This document shows, in pieces, positions 44,998-54,755 of a DNA stretch of 64,000 nt. Source of the stretch: Verrucomicrobiota bacterium (lineage in GTDB: Bacteria > Chlamydiota > Chlamydiia > Chlamydiales > Rhabdochlamydiaceae); contig JAFEGW010000003.1 of assembly GCA_018239715.1 (NCBI GenBank), forward strand, positions 124,001 through 188,000, in the 5' to 3' direction. Made by a program: the position numbers and the translations under genes. Under the pieces are notes generated by a model. That model saw only the letters and a list, made by a program, of their open reading frames with translations. It did no database searches and was not told where the DNA came from. Each line of letters begins with the position of its first letter. The first letter of the stretch is position 1.

Positions 44998-46560
44998 ATG
45001 AGCAACAAGGCATTTGGCACCATACGTGCCTTTTTATGGCCTGTACATCGGGAAGAACACCGAAAATTCATTCCGATGCTCATCATTTCTTTTCTCGTCT
45101 GTTTTAATTATTATCTCTTAAAAATCATTAAAGACGGTGTGATCATTACGGCTCCCAATTCTGGAGCAGAAGCCCTTCCTTATATCAAAGTCTGGGCAAT
45201 CATGCCCGCAGCTTTCTTAATGATGTTCCTGTTCACCCGCCTTTCCAATTTTTTCAATCGACGTTCGGTCTTTTATGCGATGATCTGGCTCTATATCGCG
45301 TATTTTGTTGTTTTCACTTTCGTCCTCTATCCTAACCGAGACTCTTTACACCCTGATGCTTTTGCCGACTATTTACAGGCCCACCTGCCCACAGGCTGTA
45401 AAGGGCTGATTGCCATTTTCCGCAATTGGACCTTCACGACGTTCTACGTCATGGCGGAAATGTGGAGCACCATGATCATGACCGTGCTCTTTTGGGGCTT
45501 TGCCAATGATGTCACCTCGGTGAAAGACGCCAAGAGATTTTACGGACTTCTTTGCGTAGGAACGAGTCTTTCAGGTGTTGTGGCCTCTTTTTTAATTAAA
45601 AAACTCTCTGCGCATACTTTTAACCCCTCTCTTCCTTTTGGCAATAATAGCTGGGACCAGTCGTTTACCTTGATGAACTTAATTGTTATCGGAGCGGGTC
45701 TGGTTAGCATGGGGCTTTATTGGTGGCTGAACAGGCAAGGACTCGGCTACACCGAAGAGATTTTGAAGGCGCAAAGAGAATCTCCCATCAAAATGGGACT
45801 CCGGAAGAATTTTGCCTATGTCGCTAAGTCTAAATATCTTATCTTTATTGCTATCTTAGTGGTGACGTATAACATTGTGATCAACCTGGCGGAAGTCGTC
45901 TGGAAAGATCAGGTTAAGCAGCTTTATCCGACGACGGCTGATTTTAATTCTTATATGGCCGGCATCAACTTCTGGACAGCGCTTCTTGCTGCTTTAATCT
46001 CCCTGTTCATCTCGGGTAATCTGATCCGAGCCTTGGGATGGACAAAGAGCGCCCTGATTGCTCCGATTTTGACCCTGGTGACGGGAGCTCTCTTCTTCGC
46101 CGCTCTCCTGCTTCCCAAAGAGACGATCATGACAATTTGCGGAGCGATCGGAACAACGCCTCTTATCCTGGCTGCTTCTTTAGGATCCTTGCAAAATGGA
46201 CTTCTGCGAGGAACCAAATACAGCCTTGTCGATCAGACCAAAGAGCTAGCTTTCGTCCCCTTAAGCCAAGAATCGAAACTAAAAGGGAAAGCTGCCATCG
46301 ACGGTCTTGGCTCCCGCTTAGGAAAATCGGGCGGTTCGCTCATGTATCAAGCGCTGCTCATCATCTTCGGGTCGATTGTCGGCAGCATCCATGTGGTCGC
46401 ATTCCTTCTGCTTTTCGCTGTCATTGGATGGATCTTTGCCGTCAAAGTCTTGGGCAAGCAGTTCAATCAACTGACTGCAGAACAGCCGCCTGCCCAGGAA
46501 CCAGCACCTGCTGACTCTCAAGAAACGGAAAAAGCAGAAGCGGCTCTCACCACTTCCTAA
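44998..46560 (+). CDS. ADP/ATP translocase-family nucleotide transporter
   Basis: A 520-residue member of the non-mitochondrial TLC nucleotide transporter family that lets chlamydiae, rickettsiae and plastids take up ATP and other nucleotides. It begins MSNKAFGTIRAFLWPVHREEHRKFIPML and has about 11-12 helices, with the family patches ITAPNSGAEALPYIKVWAI, FWGFANDVTSVKDAKRFYG, NLAEVVWKDQVKQLYP and LVDQTKELAFVPLSQESKLKGKAAID. The C-terminus is Ala/Pro/Glu-rich. By position near pgsA, polA and dnaB it corresponds to the Npt2-type gene I recall (CT495), which imports nucleoside triphosphates with protons, rather than the ATP/ADP exchanger Npt1. The actual substrate cannot be read from sequence. 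Confidence 0.93.
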   Translation: MSNKAFGTIRAFLWPVHREEHRKFIPMLIISFLVCFNYYLLKIIKDGVIITAPNSGAEALPYIKVWAIMPAAFLMMFLFTRLSNFFNRRSVFYAMIWLYIAYFVVFTFVLYPNRDSLHPDAFADYLQAHLPTGCKGLIAIFRNWTFTTFYVMAEMWSTMIMTVLFWGFANDVTSVKDAKRFYGLLCVGTSLSGVVASFLIKKLSAHTFNPSLPFGNNSWDQSFTLMNLIVIGAGLVSMGLYWWLNRQGLGYTEEILKAQRESPIKMGLRKNFAYVAKSKYLIFIAILVVTYNIVINLAEVVWKDQVKQLYPTTADFNSYMAGINFWTALLAALISLFISGNLIRALGWTKSALIAPILTLVTGALFFAALLLPKETIMTICGAIGTTPLILAASLGSLQNGLLRGTKYSLVDQTKELAFVPLSQESKLKGKAAIDGLGSRLGKSGGSLMYQALLIIFGSIVGSIHVVAFLLLFAVIGWIFAVKVLGKQFNQLTAEQPPAQEPAPADSQETEKAEAALTTS

Positions 46561-46893
46561 CTAAGCTGCATCGCGGCTGAGCTGATCGATATCCTTGATC
46601 GCTTTTTGGAGAATTTGGTCGTTGACCTTCTCAATCCGATCCATGTCATTGACAATGTTGCGGATATCTTGAGCGATTTTTATCGGCATATTTTTTTCAT
46701 TCGGATAGAGACGCTTTAAATAGTTCTCAATGTAGACCTTACAGCTGGTAAAGGCGGCTGCATACGCGGCGATCGATTGATATTTTGATTGCTCGTCGTG
46801 GGCATTCTTCCAGTGATTCCAGCTTTTCATCATTTCTTGGACGGCCGATTTAGCTGCAGCAATATTGGCTTCCAAGGACCTGTTTTTTGTCAT
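46561..46893 (-). CDS. Hypothetical all-helical protein
   Basis: A 110-residue hydrophilic protein, predicted fully alpha-helical, with many Ala, Lys, Asn and Asp residues and no hydrophobic segment or signal. GGGGAG four bases upstream supports the ATG. Its stop is directly against the translocase stop (convergent, no gap). I recognise no family; four-helix-bundle chaperone-like or structural roles are all open. Confidence 0.6.
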   Translation of the reverse strand: MTKNRSLEANIAAAKSAVQEMMKSWNHWKNAHDEQSKYQSIAAYAAAFTSCKVYIENYLKRLYPNEKNMPIKIAQDIRNIVNDMDRIEKVNDQILQKAIKDIDQLSRDAA

Positions 46894-46966
46894 AGCTCTC
46901 CCCCTGCTCTTTTATGGATCTCTATTTCTAGTTAATTACAATTTATTTTAATTTTCAATAAAATAA

Positions 46967-47443
46967 TTAAGCAGATAGAAATCTAGCATTATATAAAAAG
47001 GAAGCTGAAACATAACCCACTACAAATAGAAATAAAGACAGACCTATGAGCCAAAGCCTTTTTTTAGGGTCTAGTTGAAATCCTTTTAAGACCATCCACG
47101 TCAGTCCCACGATTAAGATATTCACTAGAAGCGAAGTCCCTCGGGGAAGAGTGATGGCAACCCCTAGACACCGGCAGGGAAGCCCGAATAAGGCTGCGTA
47201 GAGCGAATACCCGCCCCATGTGGAGAAGATCAATTCCATGAAAGCCCAAATGAACCAGCGGTTCCAAAATAGCGGCCAAGCAATCGCCAGAACGATCTCT
47301 ACCACACTGATGGCTAAGAAAAAGTCATATAAAAGTTGGCTGGGATATAAAAATTTAATTATCGCTGCCCCACATAATAATAATGCAAGCATCACAGCCA
47401 ATAACAATCGAAACAATTCCCTACTATCTCTACTTTTGAACAT
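46967..47443 (-). CDS. DoxX/MauE-like membrane protein with CxC motif
   Basis: A 158-residue protein with four hydrophobic helices and a short GLPCRCLGV motif between helices 2 and 3. This recalls the E-C-G-C-F-G motif of MauE/DoxX-type redox-associated membrane proteins. Those proteins help form disulfides or reduce periplasmic partners, so a thiol-redox role is a reasonable guess. The sequence is AT-rich compared with its neighbours. It is divergent from the DedA gene across 80 bp. Confidence 0.65.
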   Translation of the reverse strand: MFKSRDSRELFRLLLAVMLALLLCGAAIIKFLYPSQLLYDFFLAISVVEIVLAIAWPLFWNRWFIWAFMELIFSTWGGYSLYAALFGLPCRCLGVAITLPRGTSLLVNILIVGLTWMVLKGFQLDPKKRLWLIGLSLFLFVVGYVSASFLYNARFLSA

Positions 47444-47523
47444 AACCTTATATTTACATATTAATTATTTTAAAAAAATTATTATTTTCATAATTTAAAA
47501 GGAAGAAGGTAAAATGAGGAACT

Positions 47524-48141
47524 ATGGACACGCTCATCGAATGGCTCTTAAGTCACTCCCACCATGCCCACTGGTATATATTTGGGGCTATCCTTTTGGC
47601 CGGCTTCAATGTGCCGATCAGTGCGGACATTCTGATCGTGCTGGCAGGGTTTCTAGCAGCGGCAGTAGTCCCCGAACATCTTTGGCATCTTTATTTCTCG
47701 ATTTTCTTGGGATGTTATTTTTCGGCTTGGATAGCCTACTGGGTGGGCCGGCTGCTCGGCAAGCGGCTATGTAAGTATAAGTGGTTCAACAAGATCATGC
47801 CTGCGCCGAGGTTGGAAAAAATTCAGCGCTTTTACAGCCGGCATGGACTTTGGACGTTACTGGTGGGAAGATTTATTCCGTTTGGGATCCGGAATTGCCT
47901 GTTCATGTCGAGCGGCATGAGCCGTGTCTCTTTTTTGAAATTCGCCCTTTGGGATCTTCTTGCTTGCTCAGCCTGGTCGTCTCTGTCTTTCTACTGTTTT
48001 TATCTTTTGGGACAGAATTATCAAGCCCTCTTTAACCACCTTAAGACCATCAACATGTTAATTTTTTTAGCTTTCAGTGTGACGGTAATAGGGCTCATTT
48101 GGTATAAGCAAAGGAAAAAAAGAGCCGTCGAAAATTTATAA
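47524..48141 (+). CDS. DedA family membrane protein
   Basis: A 205-residue SNARE-associated/DedA (VTT) protein. It shows FGAILLAGFNVPISADILIV (F/Y-x-x-x-x-x-P-x-P/S-G/A-E/D type), FLGCYFSAWIAYWVGRLLGKR, FYSRHGLWTLLVGRFIPFGIRN (the conserved G-R-F-I-P-x-x-R/R-N) and FALWDLLACSAWSS. DedA proteins are lipid scramblase-like and affect undecaprenyl phosphate or phospholipid recycling. GAGGA before the ATG supports the start. It lies 5 bp before pgsA, in line with a membrane-lipid role. Confidence 0.88.
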   Translation: MDTLIEWLLSHSHHAHWYIFGAILLAGFNVPISADILIVLAGFLAAAVVPEHLWHLYFSIFLGCYFSAWIAYWVGRLLGKRLCKYKWFNKIMPAPRLEKIQRFYSRHGLWTLLVGRFIPFGIRNCLFMSSGMSRVSFLKFALWDLLACSAWSSLSFYCFYLLGQNYQALFNHLKTINMLIFLAFSVTVIGLIWYKQRKKRAVENL

Positions 48142-48146
48142 AGACA

Positions 48147-48656
48147 ATGTTTAATCTATCCAACAGCCTGTCCCTCTTAAGGGCCCCTTTAGCTTTCCTA
48201 TTCCTGTTCGAAAACACGACGATTCGGATTATTGCTATTCTTTTAGCCATGCTCACTGACAGCATTGATGGCTATCTCGCAAGAAAATGGCACACAGCAA
48301 CCCGGTTTGGGGCAGTTTTAGATCCTGCCATGGATAAGCTCTTTGTCGTCTTTTGCCTGGGGGTCTTGCTTTCTGAACATTCTTTGCAACCGTGGCAAGC
48401 TCTCATGATGATCGCCCGCGATTTTGCCCTCTGTCTCTTTGGGCTTTACTTAAGCCTTTCAGGACTTTGGCAAAGTTATGAATTCCGAGCGATCCGCTGG
48501 GGTAAAATCACGACGGCCTTGCAGTTTGTCGTGCTGATTGCTTTAACTCTGGGATTTTCTATCCCCTGGTATCTCTATACTTCGTTCGTCGTCTTTGCCG
48601 GCCTGGCCCTGATCGAACTCTTTCAGTTTAAAAAGTCTGCTTCCACGACATTGTAG
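48147..48656 (+). CDS. pgsA: CDP-alcohol phosphatidyltransferase (phosphatidylglycerophosphate synthase-like)
   Basis: A 169-residue inner-membrane enzyme with about five helices and a complete CDP-alcohol phosphotransferase motif D-x2-D-G-x2-A-R-x8-G-x3-D-x3-D in DSIDGYLARKWHTATRFGA followed by VLDPAMDK. It most likely makes phosphatidylglycerophosphate from CDP-diacylglycerol and glycerol-3-phosphate. In C. trachomatis a pgsA gene (CT496) lies between npt2 and dnaB, which fits. The last 29 bp overlap the convergent mscS-like gene. Confidence 0.9.
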   Translation: MFNLSNSLSLLRAPLAFLFLFENTTIRIIAILLAMLTDSIDGYLARKWHTATRFGAVLDPAMDKLFVVFCLGVLLSEHSLQPWQALMMIARDFALCLFGLYLSLSGLWQSYEFRAIRWGKITTALQFVVLIALTLGFSIPWYLYTSFVVFAGLALIELFQFKKSASTTL

Positions 48657-49647
48657 GAACAGCAAACGGAATTTCAGCTTCGGACAGAATCGCTTGGATC
48701 CTGAGCAAAATTTCTTGCTGAAATTTATAGTACCTTTCATTATCCGTGAGGGTAGAATAGGCTTCGATTTCAATTTCACAGGCATAATCGCCAAAGCTCT
48801 TTAAAAAGACGTGAATCGGAAAATGGTTATCAACCCCGGGAAAATGAGCGATCGCATCCCGAATTTTAGGAACAACGCCGGAGATCTTGGCAACAGCGTT
48901 TAAAGGGAGTTTGAGGGTCTGCTTGAGACGCTTGTGCGTCATCCTTGAAACATTGACGACAAGCGAAGTTGAGAAATAATTATTCGGAAGATAGACAGCT
49001 CTTTTTTCCGTATCGCGGACCGTGGTGCGGAACCAGCCAATATCTTCAATATGTCCTTCTAAATGTTTTTCAGGGAGGAGGATTTGATCCCCGCGGACGA
49101 AAGGACGGCCAATCTGAAGTATAATGCCGCTGCAGAAATTTGCGATGACATCTTTACCGGCAAAACCGATTGAAGCAGCGCCAATACTTCCGAAAGCTAA
49201 AAGCGGGGCGGTGCTAACTCCGAATAGCTGCATAAGGATAAGGCCTGTAATAATGGCGATGGCCAGCGTGGCAAGACGTCCGACCATTTTTACTGTGGTG
49301 AGGTCGACTCTTTTGGCTGAATCGGCAAGAAGTGTCACCTCAATCTCATTTTTCCATCTGAAAAAGAGCCAGGCACAGCAAAGCACCACCGATGCCTTAC
49401 GTAAAAGGCTTAAGTAACCCACATCATAACCAAAATGGCGTCCAAAAACCTTCAAAAGAAAAATGACTAAAAGAACCCATATTATAGCAGTCAAAGGGGG
49501 TTGGAAAATTTTCGCGATGCGAAGCCGCCAGCTCTCTCCTTTCGTCTTTCCTGCATTGGAAATAATTCTTTTAATGGCGTATTGCAACCCGAAAAGGGCA
49601 CAGACGCCGACAAGAGCCTCAATCAGCCAAAAATAATTTGAAGTCAT
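48628..49647 (-). CDS. MscS-family small-conductance mechanosensitive channel
   Basis: A 339-residue protein with four to five N-terminal helices, a pore-lining helix ATLAIAIITGLILMQLFGV...LLAFGSIGAASIGFAGKDVIANF (the Gly/Ala-rich MscS TM3), then the beta-domain with PFVRGDQILLPEKHLEGHIEDIGW (family pattern P-F-x-x-G-D) and R-x-T-x-V-R-D, and a C-terminal alpha/beta domain. It should release osmolytes on hypo-osmotic shock. The gene converges on pgsA with a 29-bp overlap. Confidence 0.9.
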   Translation of the reverse strand: MTSNYFWLIEALVGVCALFGLQYAIKRIISNAGKTKGESWRLRIAKIFQPPLTAIIWVLLVIFLLKVFGRHFGYDVGYLSLLRKASVVLCCAWLFFRWKNEIEVTLLADSAKRVDLTTVKMVGRLATLAIAIITGLILMQLFGVSTAPLLAFGSIGAASIGFAGKDVIANFCSGIILQIGRPFVRGDQILLPEKHLEGHIEDIGWFRTTVRDTEKRAVYLPNNYFSTSLVVNVSRMTHKRLKQTLKLPLNAVAKISGVVPKIRDAIAHFPGVDNHFPIHVFLKSFGDYACEIEIEAYSTLTDNERYYKFQQEILLRIQAILSEAEIPFAVPTMSWKQTF

Positions 49648-49689
49648 ATCCTAACTCGGTTAAATTTTGCCGGATTATACCATAAAAAC

Positions 49690-50427
49690 ATGATTCGCGC
49701 TTCTACATCCTTACAGTCGCTTCAACTTCGCTCCCTTCCTCAAATCTCGGAGGAGGAAATTCCGGAACCTCCCGCGTCAGCAAGTCCCTCTTTTTGCTGG
49801 CGGGATTGGGCCCGCTACGCTTGGAGTTTTGTTCCTTCTTGGAGTAGCTCACTCCCTTCGGATTTACAAAAGATAAAATTTACACCCCGATCTTATGAAA
49901 AAAACACGGAGAAATTTTTTAACGAAAAACGAGACTCCTCCTTCTTACTCGCCTTTGTCAACAAGGCATTAAAAGCAATCCCCTTAGGACATCTTATAAA
50001 AACTAAATATTTTTGGATGGACCGGCATCTTGACTATGTGTGCTCCACCATAGAGGATGAGCCGTTCAAAATCCTATTGAGATTAACCCCTCAAGAAAAT
50101 TTCATCCAATATCCTCTTCATTGTAAAACAACCAAGCAAGTCGAACTGCTGCTAGAGATGACCCTAGAGAATGAACAGAATATGACAGACATGACCGATG
50201 CTGTATTAATAGCACTCGGAGATGATCGGAATACCGCTGAATTAAACCAGCTCCTTTATTACTATTTGCTATTACTGATTCAAAAGAAAAAATCCGATCA
50301 ATTTATAGCAGAGAGGGTTTGTGCTAACTGGCCTGCACTCGACGCACTCCAAATCACTGCTCTTCAAAAAATAGAAAATGCTCCGCATATTCAAAAGGTT
50401 ATAGCTGAAAATCTCTCGCGATCATAA
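49690..50427 (+). CDS. Hypothetical protein with Ser/Pro-rich N-terminus
   Basis: Not recognised. The 245-residue protein has an N-terminal 60 residues rich in Ser, Pro and Trp (SEEEIPEPPASASPS), followed by a predicted all-helical body with leucine-rich segments (FLLAFVNKALKAIPLGHLI, QLLYYYLLLLIQKKK). No signal peptide or clear transmembrane helix is present. A flexible Ser/Pro-rich leader is common in type III effectors, so secretion is possible but unsupported otherwise. It precedes sppA by 39 bp. Confidence 0.6.
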   Translation: MIRASTSLQSLQLRSLPQISEEEIPEPPASASPSFCWRDWARYAWSFVPSWSSSLPSDLQKIKFTPRSYEKNTEKFFNEKRDSSFLLAFVNKALKAIPLGHLIKTKYFWMDRHLDYVCSTIEDEPFKILLRLTPQENFIQYPLHCKTTKQVELLLEMTLENEQNMTDMTDAVLIALGDDRNTAELNQLLYYYLLLLIQKKKSDQFIAERVCANWPALDALQITALQKIENAPHIQKVIAENLSRS

Positions 50428-50466
50428 GATAATGTTTCAATCTTTCAATACGAAAAAGGTAGGTAT

Positions 50467-51504
50467 ATGCATTTCACACGCGAATCAATTTTTATTGGCG
50501 CCATCCGTTCGTTTTGCACATCTCTGGCTACTATCTTAGGGATTGCTTTAGCTATCGGAATCATTGGCATTGCGCTGGCTTTCATCCTAGGGCCTCAATA
50601 CCTTCCCCCTAAATCGAGCCCCCTGATCATGCCCGATGCTCAAGGCAGCCGCGCTATGTTGTCTGGAAACTCCCCAGCGATTTTACGCATCGACATCCGC
50701 GGGGTCATTGGTGTAGGCGATTTAACGAGCGATAAAATTGAGAGCATCCTTCTAGATTCCCGTGAAGATTTCCTTCAAGGCAATCGTGTGAAAGGAATTC
50801 TGCTGTACGTCGACACCCCCGGCGGTACGACGACAGACGCCGATAGCATTTACCATGCCCTCATGACTTACAAACAAAAATATAATGTTCCTATCTATGT
50901 CTTTGTCGATGGCTATTGCGCTTCAGGAGGAATGTATATTGCTTGTGCGGCGGATAAAATTTATGCAACTCCACCTAGCGTGATCGGCTCTGTAGGTGTC
51001 ATCCTGGGCCCTATGTTTAATTTCTCCGAAGCCATGACAAAGGTCGGGGTCGGCTCTCTGACTTTAAGCGAAGGTAAAGGCAAAGATGAACTCGATCCTT
51101 TTAGACCTTGGAAACCCGATGAAGCAGCCACGCTCCAAGATATCATCACTGTTTTGTATGACCGCTTCACAACCCTTGTCTCGACTGCCCGCCCTCAGCT
51201 GACTAAAGAAAAGTTAATCAATGATTACGGCGCTCATGTGTTCGTAGCGAAAAAAGCCGAGGAGCTAGGGTATATTGATGTCGCCAATACCGATTACTCG
51301 GATGCCCTCCGAGGATTGACTGCAGCTGCAAATATTGATCCTCAAACCCCTTATCAAGTGGTTCAACTCATTCCTCCTCATCCGCTCCTGAACAACTTGG
51401 CGCAAGTGGTAGCACCGAAGAGAATTTTAGAATCCCTCGGAATGACCTCCCCGCTGAAAAATCCGGAGCTGAGTGGAAAATTGCTCTATCTGTATCAACC
51501 GTGA
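50467..51504 (+). CDS. sppA: S49 family signal peptide peptidase (SppA/SohB-like)
   Basis: A 345-residue membrane-anchored serine peptidase that degrades leftover signal peptides. One helix at about residues 18-45 (LATILGIALAIGIIGIALAFIL) anchors it. The catalytic domain shows LRIDIRGVIG, VKGILLYVDTPGGTTTDADSIYHAL, VDGYCASGGMYIA (nucleophile Ser) and VIGSVGVILG. The single S49 domain resembles the 36-kDa type of Gram-positive bacteria and chlamydiae. It is 3 bp before polA, as in the CT494-CT493 pair I recall from C. trachomatis. Confidence 0.9.
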   Translation: MHFTRESIFIGAIRSFCTSLATILGIALAIGIIGIALAFILGPQYLPPKSSPLIMPDAQGSRAMLSGNSPAILRIDIRGVIGVGDLTSDKIESILLDSREDFLQGNRVKGILLYVDTPGGTTTDADSIYHALMTYKQKYNVPIYVFVDGYCASGGMYIACAADKIYATPPSVIGSVGVILGPMFNFSEAMTKVGVGSLTLSEGKGKDELDPFRPWKPDEAATLQDIITVLYDRFTTLVSTARPQLTKEKLINDYGAHVFVAKKAEELGYIDVANTDYSDALRGLTAAANIDPQTPYQVVQLIPPHPLLNNLAQVVAPKRILESLGMTSPLKNPELSGKLLYLYQP

Positions 51505-51507
51505 AAA

Positions 51508-54171
51508 ATGAAACAACTATTCGTCGTCGACGCTGTTAACTTCCTTTTTCGGTCTTATTATGCAATCGGGCCGATGACAAATCCTAAAGGAGAGAGCACC
51601 AATGCTCTCTTCGGGTTTATTCGGTCCATGTACAAACTCATCGCCGATTTTTCTCCCGATTTTATCATTGCTGTGTTCGATGGGCCGGACAATAAACAAA
51701 AACGGACCGAAATCTACGCGGACTATAAAAGCCATCGCAAAAGCATGCCTGAGGATCTCTTTCCTCAACTGGAAAAAGCTCATTACTGGTGCGAACTTGC
51801 AGGAATCCCTTATCTTTCTGTTCCAGGAGTCGAAGCCGATGATACTATTGGAAGCATTGCTGTCTGGGCCGAAAAGCAGGACATTCAAGTCTATCTCTGC
51901 AGCAGCGATAAAGACCTCTGCCAACTCGTCGATGATAAAATCTTCATGATCCAGCCTCATAAAGACAATCTTCTCATCGACAAGAAAAAAGTCGAAGAAA
52001 TTTACGGCATCACTCCACGGCAAATGGTCGATTATCTTGCAATTGTGGGCGATAGCTCTGATAACATTCCCGGATTGGAGGGATTTGGTCCTAAAACAGC
52101 TTCGGCTTTATTGCAGCAGTTCGGGACTTTGGATGAAATTCTGGCCAACCCCGATAAAATTCCCGGAGCAAAAAAACAAGACACGGTCCGTCAAGGCAAA
52201 GAGATTGCACTTTTAAGCCGCAGGCTGGCCACCATTGATACCCATGTCGACTTTCCTAAAGAAGAAACATTTTTCCACCTTAAAGAGCCGCATTTAGATC
52301 AGCTCAAGGGTTTTTATCACGAGATGCATTTCATGTCTCTAATCAAAGAAATGGAGACGCCCGCTCCTGCACTTAACCCTGTCGAAGAAGAAAAAACCGC
52401 ATATAAACTCGTTAATGATACGGCCTCTCTCCAGCAGCTCATTGAAAAGCTACGCGCGGGAAAAGAAATTTGTCTTGATGTCGAGACCACCAGCATACGT
52501 CCGCTGCTAGCGGAATTAGTGGGCATTGGGTTTGCCGTCAAACGAGGCGAGGCTTGGTATGTTCCTCTCAACGGCCCTCTCGAGCGGAGAGAAGTTCTCC
52601 AAAAGCTTGAAGAGCTATTAACAAGTCCGGGCCTTTCTTTCTTTGGACATAATATCAAATACGACTGCCATGTCCTCCAAAATGAAAATCTTCCGGCTTT
52701 TTCCATTTCCTTCGATACGATCTTAGCCTCCTATTTACTCACCCCTCAGAGCCAGCGCCACAATCTCGATCAGCTGGCCTTGGAGCGTTTTCATAAGGTC
52801 AAAATTCCTATCGATAGTCTGATCGGGAAAGGGAAAAAGCAGATTACGATGAAAGAGGTCCCTATTGACCAGGTTTCTCTGTATTGCTGCGAGGATGCCG
52901 ATTACACGGTTCGTCTTAAAAACCTCTTCGAGAAAGAACTTGCAGAGAAAGATCTTACCGCGATCCTGACCGGCATCGAGCTCCCTTTGATTCCCGTTTT
53001 GATCAAGATGGAAAGGCGCGGCATTTATGTCGATGCCTCCATCCTGCACAAAATGTCGCATGAGCTCGCTCTTCAAATCACGGAAGTGGAGCAAGAGATC
53101 TATCGCATGGCGGGAGAGCAGTTCAACGTCAGCTCTCCGAAACAACTCAGCAAGATCCTTTTCGAGAAAATGGGGATTTCCCCTCCCAAAAAAACAGCGA
53201 CAGGTTTTTCCACTAGCGCGGACGTTTTAGAAGACCTTCAAGATACTGTCCCTATCGTGACGAAAATTTTAGACTTCCGGACGCTGGAAAAACTTCGCTC
53301 TACCTATGTCGATTCTTTGCCGGAGGAAATTAATCCTAAAACTCACAGGATCCATTGCACGTTCAATCAATCGGTAGCTGCTACCGGACGACTCTCGTGC
53401 CAAGACCCCAACTTGCAAAATATTCCCATCCGATCTCCTATCGGAAGAAAAATCCGGGAGGCTTTTAAGCCGCAAGAGGGCTCCTGGAGTTTTTTGGCAG
53501 CCGACTATTCTCAAATCGAGCTCCGCCTGCTTGCACACCTGAGCGAAGACCCTGTGCTGATCAAAGCCTTTAATGAAGGGGAAGATATCCACGCTTATAC
53601 CGCTTCTTTAGTTTTTGATGTCCCTTTACAAGATGTCACTGACGAGATGCGCTATAAGGCCAAAGCTGTCAATTTCGGCATTCTCTATGGCCAGCAAGCA
53701 TTTGGGCTGTCGCAAGGGCTCAAGATTGACTATCGAGATGCTGCCTCCTTCATTGAAAAATATTTTCAACGCTATAAACGCGTCAAAGAATATCTTGAAT
53801 TTTGTAAAGAGAATGTCCGCAAAACGGGCCGCGCTGTCACCATGACCGGACGGCAACGACCCATCCCTGAAATTTCCGCTAAAAATCCCATGATCCGTGC
53901 TGCCGCTGAAAGGCTTGCGATCAATACCCCCCTGCAAGGCACAGCAGCGGATCTGATTAAAATCGGCATGATCCAAATCGACAATATGATGCAGCAAGAA
54001 GACCTGGGCTATATGCTCCTGCAAATCCATGATGAACTTTTATTCGAGGCCCCCGACAGCAAGGTGGATCTGCTATCAACTAAAGTTAAGACTATGATGG
54101 AAAACGTCATGACACTCAAAGTCCCCCTAGAAGTGCATATTTCCATTGGAAAAAATTGGGGGGAGTGTTAA
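51508..54171 (+). CDS. polA: DNA polymerase I
   Basis: The 887-residue polymerase has three domains: 5'-3' flap nuclease (1-280; FLFRSYYAIG, GVEADDTIG, SSDKDLCQL, VGDSSDNIPG), a 3'-5' proofreading domain (about 310-480) and the family A polymerase (about 480-887; FLAADYSQIELR, KAVNFGILYG, QIHDELLFE). The proofreading residues are kept: CLDVETT (near 325), GHNIKYD (near 385) and CCEDADYT (near 459), so unlike many family members it is predicted to proofread. It lies in the sppA-polA-coaE-rho operon with gaps of 3, 2 and 9 bp. Confidence 0.97.
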   Translation: MKQLFVVDAVNFLFRSYYAIGPMTNPKGESTNALFGFIRSMYKLIADFSPDFIIAVFDGPDNKQKRTEIYADYKSHRKSMPEDLFPQLEKAHYWCELAGIPYLSVPGVEADDTIGSIAVWAEKQDIQVYLCSSDKDLCQLVDDKIFMIQPHKDNLLIDKKKVEEIYGITPRQMVDYLAIVGDSSDNIPGLEGFGPKTASALLQQFGTLDEILANPDKIPGAKKQDTVRQGKEIALLSRRLATIDTHVDFPKEETFFHLKEPHLDQLKGFYHEMHFMSLIKEMETPAPALNPVEEEKTAYKLVNDTASLQQLIEKLRAGKEICLDVETTSIRPLLAELVGIGFAVKRGEAWYVPLNGPLERREVLQKLEELLTSPGLSFFGHNIKYDCHVLQNENLPAFSISFDTILASYLLTPQSQRHNLDQLALERFHKVKIPIDSLIGKGKKQITMKEVPIDQVSLYCCEDADYTVRLKNLFEKELAEKDLTAILTGIELPLIPVLIKMERRGIYVDASILHKMSHELALQITEVEQEIYRMAGEQFNVSSPKQLSKILFEKMGISPPKKTATGFSTSADVLEDLQDTVPIVTKILDFRTLEKLRSTYVDSLPEEINPKTHRIHCTFNQSVAATGRLSCQDPNLQNIPIRSPIGRKIREAFKPQEGSWSFLAADYSQIELRLLAHLSEDPVLIKAFNEGEDIHAYTASLVFDVPLQDVTDEMRYKAKAVNFGILYGQQAFGLSQGLKIDYRDAASFIEKYFQRYKRVKEYLEFCKENVRKTGRAVTMTGRQRPIPEISAKNPMIRAAAERLAINTPLQGTAADLIKIGMIQIDNMMQQEDLGYMLLQIHDELLFEAPDSKVDLLSTKVKTMMENVMTLKVPLEVHISIGKNWGEC

Positions 54172-54173
54172 GT

Positions 54174-54746
54174 TTGAGAAAAATTGCTATAACAGGCAAT
54201 CTTGCCTCGGGCAAGTCGACAATTGGACGTATTCTTCAAGAATATGGAGCGTATGTTGTCGATGCCGATGAAATCGTGCACAGCTTGTTATCCCCTCATA
54301 CGCCGATAGGGAAAAAAGTTATTGAGCTTTTAGGCCCTGAAATCCTTGTCAGAAATCAAATCGATAGAAACAAGATTTCAGAAATAGTGTTTTCCGATTT
54401 TAAAAAGTTAAAAAGTTTAGAAAAAATTTTACATCCAGCTGTGAGAGAAGAAATCCACCGACGTTTTGACAGCGTCAAAAACAATTCCTCTTATAAATTT
54501 TTTGTTGCAGAGGTTCCACTTCTTTACGAAGCTGACATGGAAAAAGATTTTGATAGGGTGATCGCTGTGATCGCTGATGAAACTATCGCACACGCCCGTT
54601 TTAAGGGGACGCAAGGGGCAAAGCGACAGGCACGGCAGCAATCTTCGGGCGATAAAGCCTCTAAAGCAGATTTTGTCATCACCAATAACGGTGATCTGAG
54701 TGAACTAAGATCCTCGGTCGAAGCGATCATTGATAGACTAATTTAA
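54174..54746 (+). CDS. coaE: Dephospho-CoA kinase
   Basis: CoaE adds the 3'-phosphate to dephospho-CoA, the last step of CoA synthesis. From the TTG at 54174 the protein is 190 residues, with GGAG seven bases upstream; GTG at 54165 and TTG at 54156 overlap the site or polA and fit less well. Walker A is ITGNLASGKST; DADEIVHSLL, HPAVREEI (H-P) and EVPLLYEADME (the P-L-L-F/Y-E motif) are typical. The C-terminal lid segment is KGTQGAKRQARQQ, slightly odd but in place. It follows polA by 2 bp and precedes rho by 9 bp. Confidence 0.93.
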   Translation: MRKIAITGNLASGKSTIGRILQEYGAYVVDADEIVHSLLSPHTPIGKKVIELLGPEILVRNQIDRNKISEIVFSDFKKLKSLEKILHPAVREEIHRRFDSVKNNSSYKFFVAEVPLLYEADMEKDFDRVIAVIADETIAHARFKGTQGAKRQARQQSSGDKASKADFVITNNGDLSELRSSVEAIIDRLI

Positions 54747-54755
54747 GGAGAAGGA